This document shows positions 22,519-34,047 of a stretch of DNA of 64,000 bases, in pieces. This DNA comes from Artemisia argyi (Eukaryota; Streptophyta; Magnoliopsida; Asterales; Asteraceae). The stretch is from NCBI GenBank assembly GCA_030686995.1, contig CM060697.1:101402772-101466771 (forward strand), in the 5' to 3' direction. The notes beneath the pieces were generated by a model. The model did no database searches and had not been told where the DNA came from. It saw only the letters and a program-made list of their open reading frames with translations. Position numbers and translations under genes: made by a program. The first letter of the stretch is position 1. The number at the start of each line of letters is the position of its first letter.

Positions 22519-22789
22519 AACAGCACTTCATTTGCTTCTTGCTTTATTTTATGGTCTGCTTCTTGTTGGTGTTCTTAAAAGTAACATATGTTTATGTTTT
22601 TGTTATGTTTTTTTACAAATGTATATTTCACTAGCAGATAAAACGTTACAATTTTGATCATTAATGTTATACACCATTAATTTTAATCCATAGTTCACGT
22701 ATTATGCAAAGAATGTAAACCTCTAAGGTTTGGCTCCTAATTTTCAAGTGAGTTTTTTTTTTTTTCCTTCTTCTGATGTAAAATTTATA
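21283..22789. other. Simple-repeat-rich intergenic region
   Basis: No gene recognised. It contains a minisatellite (21346-21500), a duplicated motif block (about 21515-21600 and 21770-21890, sharing GTGTGCAATCTGCACTTGG-like words), a poly-A/purine tract (about 21955-22014) and a T36 run (about 22482-22517). ORFs here are translations of these tracts. Confidence 0.5.
21346..21500. repeat. Minisatellite with TGTGAGAATCTTA core
   Basis: GAGAATCTTA recurs at 21351, 21382, 21424 and 21465, separated by GCTTGTGATGCTTGTGAGC-like spacers (31, 42 and 41 bp spacing). Confidence 0.75.
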
Positions 22790-22797
22790 ATTATGTG

Positions 22798-23097
22798 TAG
22801 GGTTGAGCATGGAAGGTTCAAAACCGAGCTGGACCGACAAAACCGACGGAACCGACAAAAACCGACCCGACCCGACAACCTGTTGGTTCAGTTTAGGTTT
22901 TTCATGATTTTCGGTTTCGGTTCAGTTCGGCCCAAAAACCAACAAAAGCACACACAAATACACATGAACCGAACCGAACTGATAGACTCGATACAAAACC
23001 GAACCGAACCTACCATATTTGGTTCGGTTTAGGTTTTTCACAATTCTCAGTTTTTGGTTGTCGGGTTGGGTCGGATTTAGACCGATGCTCAACCCTA
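22798..23097. mobile_element. hAT-type MITE, GGTTCGG family, copy 1
   Basis: A 300-bp element with inverted ends TAGGGTTGAGCAT and ATGCTCAACCCTA. It is flanked by ATTATGTG on both sides (22790-22797 and 23098-23105); the match extends a few bases more, so the exact edge is ambiguous. The interior is full of ACCGAACCGAAC / GGTTCGGTTT. Two related copies lie at 38435-39072. It is non-autonomous. Confidence 0.85.
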
Positions 23098-23289
23098 ATT
23101 ATGTGTGTATCATTATCCATCAATTATAGTTTTACAAAATCCTATATAATATTTGTTTTCATAGAACGAACCTTCAACAACTATCCTTATCACATGCGCT
23201 GCCAGTGAGTTATGAATCCACGAGACTCACTTGTTACTTTTTAGTATATGCAAAACATTTTCATGAACTAGGCTTTGTAGTTGTTTAGG

Positions 23290-23402
23290 GGGTTAATTAC
23301 ACAGATAGGTAACGAACTTTTACAAATTTCTAATGTTAAGTAACGAACTCTCAAAAATATTAATAAAACCAACGAAACTTGTTAAAACCTGCAATGTTAA
23401 GC
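23290..23402 (+). repeat. Left terminal inverted repeat of the MULE
   Basis: Begins GGGTTAATTACACAGATAGG and pairs with the right end, with scattered mismatches, for about 110 bp. Confidence 0.85.
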
Positions 23403-25056
23403 TATATGACCTGCCACCTCAACTTGGTGGGCCCACTTATGATAACAGATCTAAACACACACAAAAACAAATCACCATCACCAAATAATAGCTCTAAACG
23501 CACACACTCACACAAAATTCATACTTATCTTCCAAATCTAAACACCCAACTCATATCAATCTATAAAACATCACAAAATCAAAAAAAAAAAAAATAATAA
23601 ATAAATAAATAAATAAATCACTCAGCACACCTCGATCTATCCAAAAACAAACCCCCACACAAATCTGCTCATTCATAGACCTATAAAATTTAAAATCCAT
23701 CACTGAACACTTTCAAAAAAAGTTGAGAAGCCCAGTAGAGAGGTAGTCACAATCATTTGGTGGTGGTTGGTCGTTTTAGCTGCCAACCATGGTGGTTATT
23801 TGGTAGGTGTTTGGTTACGGGGTTTAGTTTGAAGAGTGTTATTTACATCTTGATTCCCAATCCAAGAAAATATACAATTACAGTCATTAATTAAGGTTAT
23901 GGGCAAACCCACTTGTCACTTGGGGGTGTAGGTGGCGTTATGGGTATTGATGGTGGTTGGTGGTGCAGTGGATATGTAACAAACAGAAGCTGATGTAATC
24001 ATGTTGCTCTTACAAATTGCAATCCCTTCAATCTCAGCTTTTTGTTTAATCCAATGTTATAAGAATATTTGATTTATGCAATGTAGTTGCTAGAGGTGGT
24101 GATTTCGACCTTTTTCGTTATAAACAGCTCAATTGAGTGGTATTCTAGTTATGATTTTTTAGTTTAAATTGGACAAAGTTGCACTAATAAATAACCACCA
24201 AAAAACGCGATGTTTTTCTTTATACAAACTATTGAATCAATCAATTTACACTTTCATGTATTGTATATTACAATCTAGAAATCCACACCTTAGGTAATCA
24301 AGAACCCAAAAAATGATTGTGAGAAGGCAATATGAACTTCACAAAACGCGTCTGCGGAAGGAGGAACACATAACCATGTCGACTTTTTTGACTTTCTGAG
24401 GTTTGGCATTGTTGGTTGTTAGAGAACCACGAGCAAATTAGCCCGCGCGATGCTGCGGTGTGGCCGTTTTATTGCTATGTTTATGTTTAGTGGAAGTACG
24501 TTGATACTTTGTTATGTATGTTTTTAAACATTGGTATTCAATCATAGTTGTTTATAACATTGTTTTGTAAGAAAGTGTATTTTTGTGTGAGGTAAATTGG
24601 CTTAGGATTAAAATGATTCGTAGTTTTTCTTTGTAGTCTCCATTTTTACAGGTTCCTCCTCAACGTATTTTATGTCTGAGAAGAAACGGTGTAAATATTT
24701 TTAGTATGTTTTTTAGCCTGCGCATTTTGATATACTAAAAAAAACAATACAGAAGCCTGACTTTTGTATATCGGCTTTAGTAACGAAACATCAGTATTTA
24801 CAATTTGGTTTGTGCCAAATATCAAAAAACAATTATTGAGCTGACATTTATTGGTTTTATGTTTGTATTTGCTTGAAATGGTATTTATCCAGGTTAGGCT
24901 GTGGATACGATTGATATACAAAATAAAGTCTTACTTGAAAATTCACGTAAGCTTGAATGAGATACCCAAAACATGCTCCGGTAACATCACTAGAAAATAA
25001 ACTAAACTTAAGTCTCGAAAGTATAGCAACATACAATACTAAATTCAGGAGCATGA

Positions 25057-25296
25057 CTATAAAAGCCTACCAAGATACAATACTCCAAACATGACCATTA
25101 CCATAACACTATAAGTCCAACAGTACATTAACATACTTACTATAACAATAATTCCAATAAACATGACCATCCCATTAATTAACCAATGAGGACTCTTATA
25201 ACCGAAAATGACCCAATTCCAAACACCCTTAACAGTGGCATTATACAGCAGGCAAGCAAAAGTAACAATACTAAACAGTCTACATACACCAAGCAT
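25057..25296 (-). other. Hydrophobic ORF of unknown identity inside the MULE
   Basis: 79 codons, almost entirely hydrophobic with two to three possible membrane segments (for example MVMFIGIIVIVSMLMYCW). A splice-donor-like GTAAGTATG lies within it. I do not recognise it. Short exon-like pieces flanked by AG and GT are seen on the same strand near 25380-25450. It could be a captured exon or chance. Confidence 0.25.
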
Positions 25297-25891
25297 GAAG
25301 TATTAGTAGAAAATTCATTTTTTTATCTATGATTGCAGCCGGAGTAAGTGAACCAAGAGTCGTACGACTTCCAGCCGTATCTGGTATTTTAAAACAAAGA
25401 AGTCGAACTTACCAAGCGAGCATTAGTATCTGCATATCATGTGATGAAACTGCAAATCAGAACACAGACAGTAAACATAACTGAACAACTATATGATTTC
25501 AGTCAAAATGTCCTGAGATGACACCTCCTTAGGCCATGAGTATGGTTAACTAAGCATACCAAAACAAACCACATCGAATCAAGGCTATGAGTATGCTTAC
25601 ATATGACTCTTTTAAATCAAACATAATCCAATTTAGCGATTCATAGATGCAATAATCAAGCTTAAAACTTTAATACAGGTAGAAATGCTTTGGGTCGGTT
25701 TAGCCCGACCCAATAGTTTTTTTTTCTCCAATTTTGTGTAAGAAAAACAAAAGTGTGTAATATCAGTGATGTCTTCTTTTGCTTCTGATTCATAACCTCC
25801 AAACAACAAATGAAAACTGTGATACTGAGTTGTGACTAAAAATTGGAAGAGAGCAAATTTCAATTTCATTGCAAAATCACTTATTTTGAAC

Positions 25892-26095
25892 TCAAAAGAG
25901 GATAGGTTGAAAAATGTACACAAACCTGTGAACTTGGATCTCGTAAGGTGAACCATTACTGAAATTAACCATTTCCAGGGCAACAACCTCATGGTACTTC
26001 TTGGTCATTGGCTCTATCTCGGCCTCTAAACCCTCTCCTGGTTTCACCTTCATTGCTTCGTCCACATTTTTCACCTTCTCTTTATCCCACTCCAT
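25892..26095 (-). other. Exon-like ORF of unknown function inside the MULE
   Basis: The ATG at 26095 has a good plant context (AACAATGG). It opens a charged segment containing MKVKPGEGLEAEIEPMTKK and ending near NGSPYEIQVHR at an AG|GTTTGTG donor-like site (about 25926). The composition is more protein-like than the neighbouring ORFs. The family is not recognised. It may be the first exon of a gene carried by the MULE. Confidence 0.35.
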
Positions 26096-26397
26096 TGTTC
26101 CTTAACTTTCCACTTTCGCCTTCTAAAAGGCTGCCATGTGATAGACTATGCACCCGCTTTCACACTTTTAGCCTTCTGGTGTGTTGTTCCTGCGTCCGTC
26201 CTATTTCGCGTTCTCATATAAGGTCTGTCTTCTGCATTTGCCTACTTTCAAAATGGAAATAAGCCTAAACATCTACTAAAAACGAACCGTGACATCGAGA
26301 TGTAAACTGATTAAAATTAAAGAAACAGTAGAAATAATAATGCAAGTAATTTTATATACCCACAAATTCAGTGCTTGTAATGTAGTAGCAGCCAAAA

Positions 26398-26604
26398 GAG
26401 TGTGTTTGGATTAGCTGTCTTTTGGCTTATGAGCACATTTGAAAACAAAAAAGCTCATAAGCTCATTTAAAACCCCTTGACAAATCAGGATTAAACTCGT
26501 AAGAATGTGCTCTTTCATTATCACTAACAGTGGCCTAAAAATTGTGATAGTTACGGTTAAAGGTAATAAGCTAAGAACTTAGAAAAGTAACCCCAAACAC
26601 ACTC
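26398..26604. mobile_element. Tourist-like (PIF/Harbinger) MITE
   Basis: 207 bp with inverted ends GAGTGTGTTTGG and CCAAACACACTC. TTA follows the right end, but AAA precedes the left end instead of TTA, so the target duplication is imperfect. It is nested in the MULE. Confidence 0.5.
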
Positions 26605-27795
26605 TTAAACTGGAAAAATCAGAATCTGAAAATCTGTTTAGGAACTAACCCTACGTATGGCAGTGTGCCTCTCGAATGCATTCTAACATGTTTGTTAGTA
26701 ACCAACCCTATAGTTTGTTCGTTAATAATAGTGGAATGTGCTTATGTATACATTAGAATTGAGTGCACCAACCTGGTTGTTACCAACAGATATGAATGAC
26801 ATGTATGCCTTTTCACATAAACCATTGAAGTGGTTGACGGCTGACTTGACTGTGCTGCTCGCCATGACCCAGTGAGAAATTGATTGCAGAACCAAATGAA
26901 TACTGTTACATCACTTGTGACAGCAAGTATATACCTTTGAGTTGCAGCAATCTACAAATTTTCATTAAGGCCAAAATAAAATCATCAACGTGTTGGACCA
27001 AACAACTGGTGTTCATCAAGAAAAGCTATAATTAAAGAGACTTACTTCATGCTTTATACCATAAAAATAATTAAACTTACCTAATTACAAATAAGATGTT
27101 AATCTTACCTAATAATATCAATCAAAGCACCATGAGCAGCATGAAGTTTGAATCAACAAAATGGCCAAAAACAATTGAAGCCTCACAGCCTGCAATTGGT
27201 TTAGATCAATGAGGGGAATGTGGTCGTATACATTTATATAATAACATGGATGTCAATTTAGTACCTGAACCAACCCGCTGAACCCTGCCCCTGAATTACA
27301 TGATTTACCTATAACACTATAAGACTCCACCACATACAGTGAAATAACATGTTACCTCTTGCAAGTACTTTTCAAAATACACACATACACAATAGACATA
27401 CCAGTTATTTGCATATCTTTCTGGAGCATTGTTGGCTGACAATAATTCATATAAGCATAGTTCATAGACCTGGTTCCTCATCTTTTGTATATTAACCAAC
27501 ATCCTGCAATATTTAATGGTCAAATTAGTGTATACATCACAAAAAAATTCCTATGTTTACACAGTCAAAATTGTCTAATAGAGAAATGTAACGAATTCTC
27601 CTCTTGAAGATCACATATATAACATAGAATTGCGACACATTCACACACCGGAGCCTCCTTTCCACCAGGTTCCCAACATGGCCGCCTTCTAGTTGTTTAT
27701 TATTTAGTTGTTTATTATTGAGAAACATGTATTGTACATGTTTGCAATCGTAAGCTGAAAACGTACCACCATACATCTGGTCATGCTGCCTCTTA

Positions 27796-28023
27796 TGCGT
27801 AGTGTGCCCCTGCAAGTCCAAAGCCACATTTGTGAGCTACAGGAAGACACCAATGCATTGGCATTTCAAAACCTTTGTGAAACACAGTACTAGTATGAGA
27901 TCCTTGTGATTGTTGTCGTCCATATTGTCCCACACCATCATAAACTTCATTGATACATAACACGCTATCAATATATTCTGTAACGGGAGGTTGACTGACC
28001 CTTGGGCTAGAAGTCGCAAGCGC
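27796..28023 (-). pseudogene. Open coding-like segment of unknown origin inside the MULE
   Basis: 76 codons open between TAG and TAA, without an initiating Met at the start. It reads a protein-like sequence including SSPRVSQPPVTEYIDSV and TVFHKGFEMPMHWCLPV. It looks like an internal exon or a decayed gene fragment rather than random AT-rich sequence. I do not recognise the family. A related stretch (words around ACATGTATTGTA and CAGCTG) recurs near 27722 and 28168, which suggests local duplication. Confidence 0.3.
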
Positions 28024-28505
28024 CTATGGTGAACCTACATTCACATTACAATAAATGGATTAGCAAACTCGCATTCAATAGCCTTATTTAAAAAAAATAA
28101 GGATTCCTGTAACGATACAGAAGGGTGCTATTAGAAACAGTGTGCGCTATTGTTATTGACAAATCACGAACATGTATTGTATACATGTGCAACCCTCAGC
28201 TGCAAACAGGGATGTAACAACTTTTAAAGGAAAGGAGGGAATAATGTTAAACATAAGCTTCTTCATTTAGACACCCGTGTCCGGAATCCAGTTTTCAATA
28301 ATCATCTTAATCACAAAGAAAGTTAAGCACCCCTTTTCCAAAAAAAAAAAAATAAAATAAAAAAAAAATAAAAAAACTGCTTGTTGAAAACAGCCTATAT
28401 CACTCACAGATTAGCAGATAAGCAGTTTCAGTAACCAATCCCAAACGGCCACAAACCTGTTATTTTATTTTTTTTATTATCAAAAGCAAAAAAAACAGAT
28501 AAATA

Positions 28506-28812
28506 TTCCATGGATCGCACAATCACTTCTGTTATCCACCATCTATGAATATGGAAGAAATAGAGTAGCTTGTTCCTATGACCAATATCATTTATTCTGA
28601 TAACAACAGTTGATCATCATAGCCCATTACTATACTGTAACGAAACAGCCCAACAAAAGGCGTGAGACATGTTCAGTGCGTGTGGGAATAGCTGTCTGTT
28701 GTTCATGACATACCTATCATATCTCCAATGAGCTTGGCAGACCTTCCATGGATCGCACAATCACTTCTGTTATCCACCATCTATGAATATGGAAGAAATA
28801 GAGTAGCTTGTT
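28506..28812. repeat. 69-bp direct repeat inside the MULE
   Basis: 28506-28574 and 28744-28812 are identical by eye, from TTCCATGGATCGCACAATCA to GAGTAGCTTGTT. The 169 bp between them differ in character. Confidence 0.85.
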
Positions 28813-30914
28813 GCGCCATGGAATCTTAAAATCTGTCACAAAGAACTTCAATCCATATACAAACCATGACGCAGACCTGCAAACAACAAAAACAACCTAA
28901 TAAGATCAATAACTTACAATTCTAAGTAAACACAAACCAAGGTCCAAAAATATAAATAGATATTGATGTACCTGAGTTTCCCGACATGCGGGCATTATAT
29001 AGAGTAGGAGGAAAGCAGGTTTTAGATATTGGAGGTTCTCAATAAATTATTTACCCCAAATGAAGCAACACACTAACGGTTAACCACAATCCAACCATCA
29101 TAAAGCTATAAAATTAGAATGAGGCTGAAAATCAAATAAAAGTAACAAATATGTGGTTATGCAAAAAAGGGGACTTTGGGCATTAAATAAATGCGGGTCA
29201 TTATTGTAACAAATGAGGCTCAGACGTGCGTATGCTGAATCAGTGGCGAGTACTCACAATGGCTACAACCACCATCTGAATGTGGATGTCATGCCAAGGT
29301 ACATGCCTCAGTATAGTAGGGCTCACCAAGACATCGGCTATGGCTGCAACGACAATCTGAGTCAGTTGCCCTGCCAAGCTGTGGTCACCCAAAAAAATTC
29401 AGCTAATTATCATCACTGCCTCAATTAATAAACAACTAAATAACCTGTTGGTAGTCATCACAGACCAGCCCATTCTTGTTGCTGCTGACATATAAGATGA
29501 GGCTCAGGTCTGTAGTTCCTTGGGCGACTCGACGCACCCGCCATGGCTGCAACCACATAACAGTCGTGGCTACCTCGCCAAGATACGGTAGTGTGTCAAG
29601 CCACAGTCATGGAAAACTTATTACGAAGAAAAAGTCATCATTGGCCCAAAATTATCAGTGGTGCAATTCATAACACACTAAGTCCTTTTCAAAACAGGAA
29701 CCAAGTAAAGTATAAAGGAAAAGCTGATATTCAGGTTGAATCTAACACCGTAGCTACCATGACTAAACATGGTCCATGGATGCAACCACCAAATACAGTG
29801 GTTGCCACAAATGGTATTCAGCCGCGATGGCTGCAAGCTTAATAGCTGCCCCGCCAAGATGCAAAGAATCACCATGGCCATTTGTCCCACTACCCTATCA
29901 GATTTACAAAGTAAATAAACTCATAAGCAGGAAAATTAACAAATCCAAACATAATTTGTTAAAAAACACCCAAATTCACTAAAACCCACAAATTATGTCA
30001 AAACCCTAATCTAAAATCTCAGCTGCTATAAGCTGCAAAAATAAGCTAATCCCAAACTAAGCAATTCCATAACGGCAAGATTAACCTACCAGATTAAAAA
30101 CAAAATAAAAACATAATTTATAAAAAAACAACCAAATTCAGGAAAACCCCAATTATGTGAAAACCCTAATCTAAAATTTCCACTGCAAAACATATACTTT
30201 AAAAAAAAATTCCAACTCTTATACATACCGTCCATGTAATTGAAACATCAGAAAAGCCAATAAAAAAGAAAATTAAGGATTCCACACCTATATAAGACAT
30301 TTTTTTTTCTTTTTTTTTTTTTGCCTTCCCGGTGCTAACTTTTCAATGATGCAAAAATTATGTATTAGTATAGTGGATAGTATACACACATGGAGAATGT
30401 ATCTTGAATCTTCTTAACATTTGGTCTACTGGAAACCATACCTCAAAACACTGTGCACTCCACATGTCTGGCTTAGAGTGAGTTGTACAATGTAGCAGGT
30501 TACTACCCCTCGTGGGGTTTGAAAATATTGCCACATTTGGTGCATCACCAAAGCAATTAGCATCACTAAACAATGAACAGTCTAAGGGGAGATGTTTGGC
30601 AGCCAATGGGCTGCTGCCAAGGCCACTACCCACCACTGTTGCTCCACTAAACTTCCACATTAACCAACTTAATGAGTACATGCACCCAATAGGAAGGAAA
30701 ATTAAAACATAAATCATAGGTTAACCAAATTTTTTAATGCCAATGCTTTTTTCGTCTTTAGAATATAGGATAATTTGTCATCTGAGAATTTGGTAAAGTG
30801 CAAAGGTTGACTAACATTATTATATGTTTGGTCAACATTTTTTAATAAAAAAATGGCTTTTTTTAAGTGGTGACCAGTTTATCCGGTTACCAGTTGCAAA
30901 AATAGCATATATTG
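28813..30914. other. MULE interior without recognised gene
   Basis: About 29220-29880 shows loosely repeated words (ATGGCTGCAACCAC, GCCAAGATAC, GCCAAGCTGTGGTC) at irregular intervals. A 119-codon minus-strand ORF (30358-30717) and an overlapping plus-strand ORF (30512-30712) match nothing I know. No transposase motif is present. Confidence 0.4.
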
Positions 30915-31026
30915 TCTAACATTGACGGTTTTAACAAGTTTTGTTGATTATATTAGTATTTTTAAGAGTTCATTACCTAACATTAGAAATTTGTGAAAGT
31001 TCGTTAGCTATTTGTGTAATTAACCC
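30915..31026 (-). repeat. Right terminal inverted repeat of the MULE
   Basis: Ends GTGTAATTAACCC, the reverse complement of the left end, immediately followed by the duplicated TTGTTTAGG. Confidence 0.85.
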
Positions 31027-31489
31027 TTGTTTAGGAGTCAACTACTATAGTATATATATAAATTAGCGTTTAAAACGCTGCCGTATTACCATCAAACGAC
31101 ATCACTCCACTGGTGGGCTTGCTACTTTTTTTTTGTTAAGTTAAATTTACGTTTATGTTGGGCTTTTTTAGCAGCCCATGTTGTGAACCTTTACGGGCTT
31201 TACCCGATTTATTCCATCTCCTTAAAGTCAATGCCATTATAAAGAGCAAACACCTATATTTAGAGCACGTGGTAAGGTAACACAGGGTTATTTTTTAACT
31301 TACTGTCACGTCAGCCCGCATCAGCTTTTACCTTTTAATCTTAACTCTTGACTTTCCACCCCAGTAACATAACTTACATTTAACTCACCTTAACTCACCT
31401 TCACCTCAATTATTTTCAATTTCAACCCCAAATTTTAACAAATACTTCATTTAAAACTAACATAAACATTTATAAAACACAAATTACAT

Positions 31490-31672
31490 AAAACATCTTA
31501 ATTAAACTACGATAATTAAATATAAAACATCTTAATTAAACTACAATTATTAAAAAGAAAACATCTTAATTAAACTACGATAATTAAACATAAAACATCT
31601 TAATTAAAATACAATTATTAAACTACGATACTTAAACATAAACTACGAGTTAAATAAACTACGATTATTAAA
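31490..31672. repeat. Tandem repeat, AAAACATCTTAATTAAACTA type
   Basis: At least four consecutive degenerate units (about 35-37 bp each) of AACATCTTAATTAAA followed by CTACGATAATTAAA. They lie just beyond the stop codon of the minus-strand ORF and are presumably in its 3' UTR. Confidence 0.75.
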
Positions 31673-32192
31673 AAAACAAATCATCAGACACATAGCCCTC
31701 GTGACTCGAATAAGAGGCACTCAAATCGTCCTCACTGGATGGCACACGGAGCAATCCATTTTGTATTCGCCATTCTGCTCGACGGTTTCTCCGAGCCTGT
31801 TTAGCTCTTAAGTACTCCTCAAGAGCTCTTGCCGCATCTTCTTCCTCTGCTTGAACACGTAACAATTCTTGCATATCTTGCTGAAACAGTTCTTCATCAG
31901 TCAACCCTCTCCAAATGGGTTTGTTTGCCACCGGTGGATTGTTCACCGGTTGATTGGGTTGTTGTTGGACAACCGGTGGATTGGGCACTGGTTCATTATC
32001 CGGTGTGAATACCGGAAAGATGTCTTCCGGTGGAGTGTTCACCGGTTCATTCGGTATCATGTTGGAGCTTGAGAATTGCTGAAAAATGTCATGGTGACTT
32101 GGGAATTGCTGGGAGAAGTCACGGTGAGTTGGGAATTGTTGGGAGAAGTCACGATGAGTTGAGAATTGTTGGGAGAAGTCTTTGCGAGACAT
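31668..32192 (-). CDS. Uncharacterised protein of the Harbinger-type element
   Basis: 174 codons from an ATG at 32192. The N-terminus is built of three or four near-repeats of (S/T)H(R/H)DFSQQF(S/P). It is followed by a Pro/Asn/Val-rich linker and a charged helical region (about 100-145) containing WRGLTDEELFQQDMQELL and EEEDAARALEEYLRAKQARR. The Ser/Asp-rich tail ends SDDLFF. The pattern of low complexity plus an amphipathic charged helix suggests a protein-interaction or DNA-associated role. It does not look like the Myb-like protein that Harbinger elements usually carry. The frame is intact. The function is unknown to me. Confidence 0.5.
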   Translation of the reverse strand: MSRKDFSQQFSTHRDFSQQFPTHRDFSQQFPSHHDIFQQFSSSNMIPNEPVNTPPEDIFPVFTPDNEPVPNPPVVQQQPNQPVNNPPVANKPIWRGLTDEELFQQDMQELLRVQAEEEDAARALEEYLRAKQARRNRRAEWRIQNGLLRVPSSEDDLSASYSSHEGYVSDDLFF

Positions 32193-32812
32193 TGTTTGAG
32201 AGAATTATTTGTGAATTATGTATGATTTGTGAGAGAATTATGTGAGCAATAACGAGCTGTGAATGGGTGTTAAATAAGCTCATAAATCCTGCCCATTCAT
32301 TTGAATTTTAAACGTTTAAAACAATCCCGCCCACGAACTTTTGAATTTTAAATGTTTGAAAGATCCCACTTGGTTTTCAAATTTGAATTTTGAAATTTGA
32401 TTTTTATCCCGCTCGGTTTTCAAAATTCTATCATCCCCTATAAATAACACACCATACAATAGTATTATTCACAAACTCCTAAAGCATTTCATAATGAATA
32501 ATCGTTGAATGGTTTATGTTTTCACATTGTCTTGTATTCGATAATGAATTTTAAGTTATGATTTGATTTTTAAATTGTAGGGGGTGTTTTGTAACTTTTT
32601 CATTTTTGTATTAATAAAATCAAATAATATGACAAGAGCCAAAAGTGCATTTTTTTTTTTTTTAACTAGGCAGTTTAATGCTGCGTTAGAAGCTTCACTC
32701 GGCACGTTAACGTGCATTTGACCATCATGTCCGGTAAGTTAACATGGCTTATTTTTGGGGTGCGTTAACATTTCACGCATGTGAAATGTGATCCTGCCGC
32801 CGAGTGCTCTTA

Positions 32813-33215
32813 GAGTTAAATAGAAATGGAACCAGCTGCAGCCACATCAAAAGACTAGCAAAAATGCATAGCCATACTCTCCACAACAGTTACTGCAACA
32901 CTTTCGACAGGAACCACAGGTGTTGACCACAAAGTCCACAGCTATTGTTCAAAGAGAAAAACATTAATAACCCAACAAAATCAAATTTAAACGTAAAAAT
33001 CAGCTACAAGTGAACCTCGAATCACAGTCACAAACAAAGTAACCCGCCGCAACTTGTTATTGAACATAGAAAATAAAAGTAGGTAATAAATCTTTAGACA
33101 TGATGATTGTACAATTTCCTTTTCTTGAATTCAAGCGCCGCTAATTCTGATACTGAACACTTTGAAAATGAACATTCACCCACCAACTTTTTATTAGACA
33201 AGAAAAGATGAAAAT
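32813..33215. other. Intergenic, downstream of the V-ATPase gene
   Basis: No gene seen. Short stretch between the Harbinger-type element and a Tourist MITE. Confidence 0.5.
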
Positions 33216-33218
33216 TTA

Positions 33219-33579
33219 GGGGATGTTTGGCAAAACTAGTTGTAAGCTGTCTACTATAAGCTGACTGCAAAGCTGTTAACATGAGCTATAAACTGTATCT
33301 TTTTTTCAATAAAAGTATTTTGTAAGTTAGTTGTTAAATGTAATTATAAGATGTAAAATGACATAAAAGGACATATTTATAATTGTAAATAAATGTTTAG
33401 AGGGTATATCAGTAATTTAAAGTTTTAACAGCTCAAATATTTTTAAAAAGCTTCATGAATAGCTTTTCATTTATGAGCTATTTATTTAAAATAAAAGCTT
33501 GAAGTTGATGTATCCAAACGGAACTACTTATTTTAAAAGAGATTATTTTTATAACAAAAAGCTCTTGTCAAACAAGCCC
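33219..33579. mobile_element. Tourist-type MITE (PIF/Harbinger)
   Basis: 361 bp with inverted ends GGGGATGTTTGGCAAA and TTGTCAAACAAGCCC, flanked by TTA (33216-33218 and 33580-33582). The interior has AAGCT-rich palindromic words. It is non-autonomous and lies about 470 bp past the V-ATPase stop codon. Confidence 0.8.
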
Positions 33580-34047
33580 TTAAACTCCGCAACTTTACAA
33601 TCAAAGTGTGACGCACATATCCAGTGATCAAAGTATTTGGTCAATGTCGACTTTCTTCCCAAACACACAAAAAGGTTGGCAGATTGTATTTCTTTTAGTA
33701 AATTGTGAAACAAAAACGAAGTGTCGTCAACTCGTCAAGCCATACTTCAGCTCTTATCAGTGTGCCACCATCTAATACAAAAGGCTCCAGCTATTCAAGC
33801 ATTACGATAAATGAAAAGTACACATATTTTCTTGACCAAGATTATGATCTTATTCTGGAGTAACATTATAAACACAAATAATAATAACACAAAGAACTCC
33901 AAGAAAATTTAAAGCAACTCAATAATTGTTGTTTAAAAGCTGGAAAACCAAAAGTGGTAGAATAAAGCAAAAACATGATTGTGATTTATCAGGATAGACA
34001 ACAAACAAATATTGAAAGAACTCCATGTTCATCTTCTGATCACCTTC

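Larger units (their letters stand above)
23290..31026. mobile_element. Mutator-like element (MULE), Pack-MULE candidate
   Basis: A 7737-bp element bounded by an exact 9-bp duplication TTGTTTAGG (23281-23289 and 31027-31035), the size diagnostic of Mutator elements. Inverted ends of about 110 bp start GGGTTAATTACACA(G/A)ATAG on the left and are reverse-complemented at about 30915-31026. I find no MURA transposase, so it is likely non-autonomous. The interior holds several exon-like stretches with plausible splice sites on the minus strand, unrecognised by me, which may be captured host sequence. It also holds a nested Tourist-like MITE and a 69-bp direct repeat. Confidence 0.85.
31263..32809. 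mobile_element. PIF/Harbinger-type element lacking transposase
   Basis: A 1547-bp element with short inverted ends GAGCAC(G/T) / (C)GAGTGCTC, flanked by TTA (31260-31262 and 32810-32812), the duplication typical of PIF/Harbinger. It contains a minus-strand 174-codon ORF, a 37-bp-type tandem repeat downstream of it, and a plus-strand TATA box (CTATAAATAA near 32440). That is followed by an ATG with only a five-codon frame. This looks like a divergent two-gene layout whose second gene, presumably the transposase, has been deleted. The terminal repeats are short, so the family assignment is moderate. Confidence 0.6.

Noticed and set aside
30358..30717. 119-codon minus-strand ORF in the MULE considered as a transposase piece
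   Set aside because: No transposase motif, and an overlapping opposite-strand ORF reads equally well.
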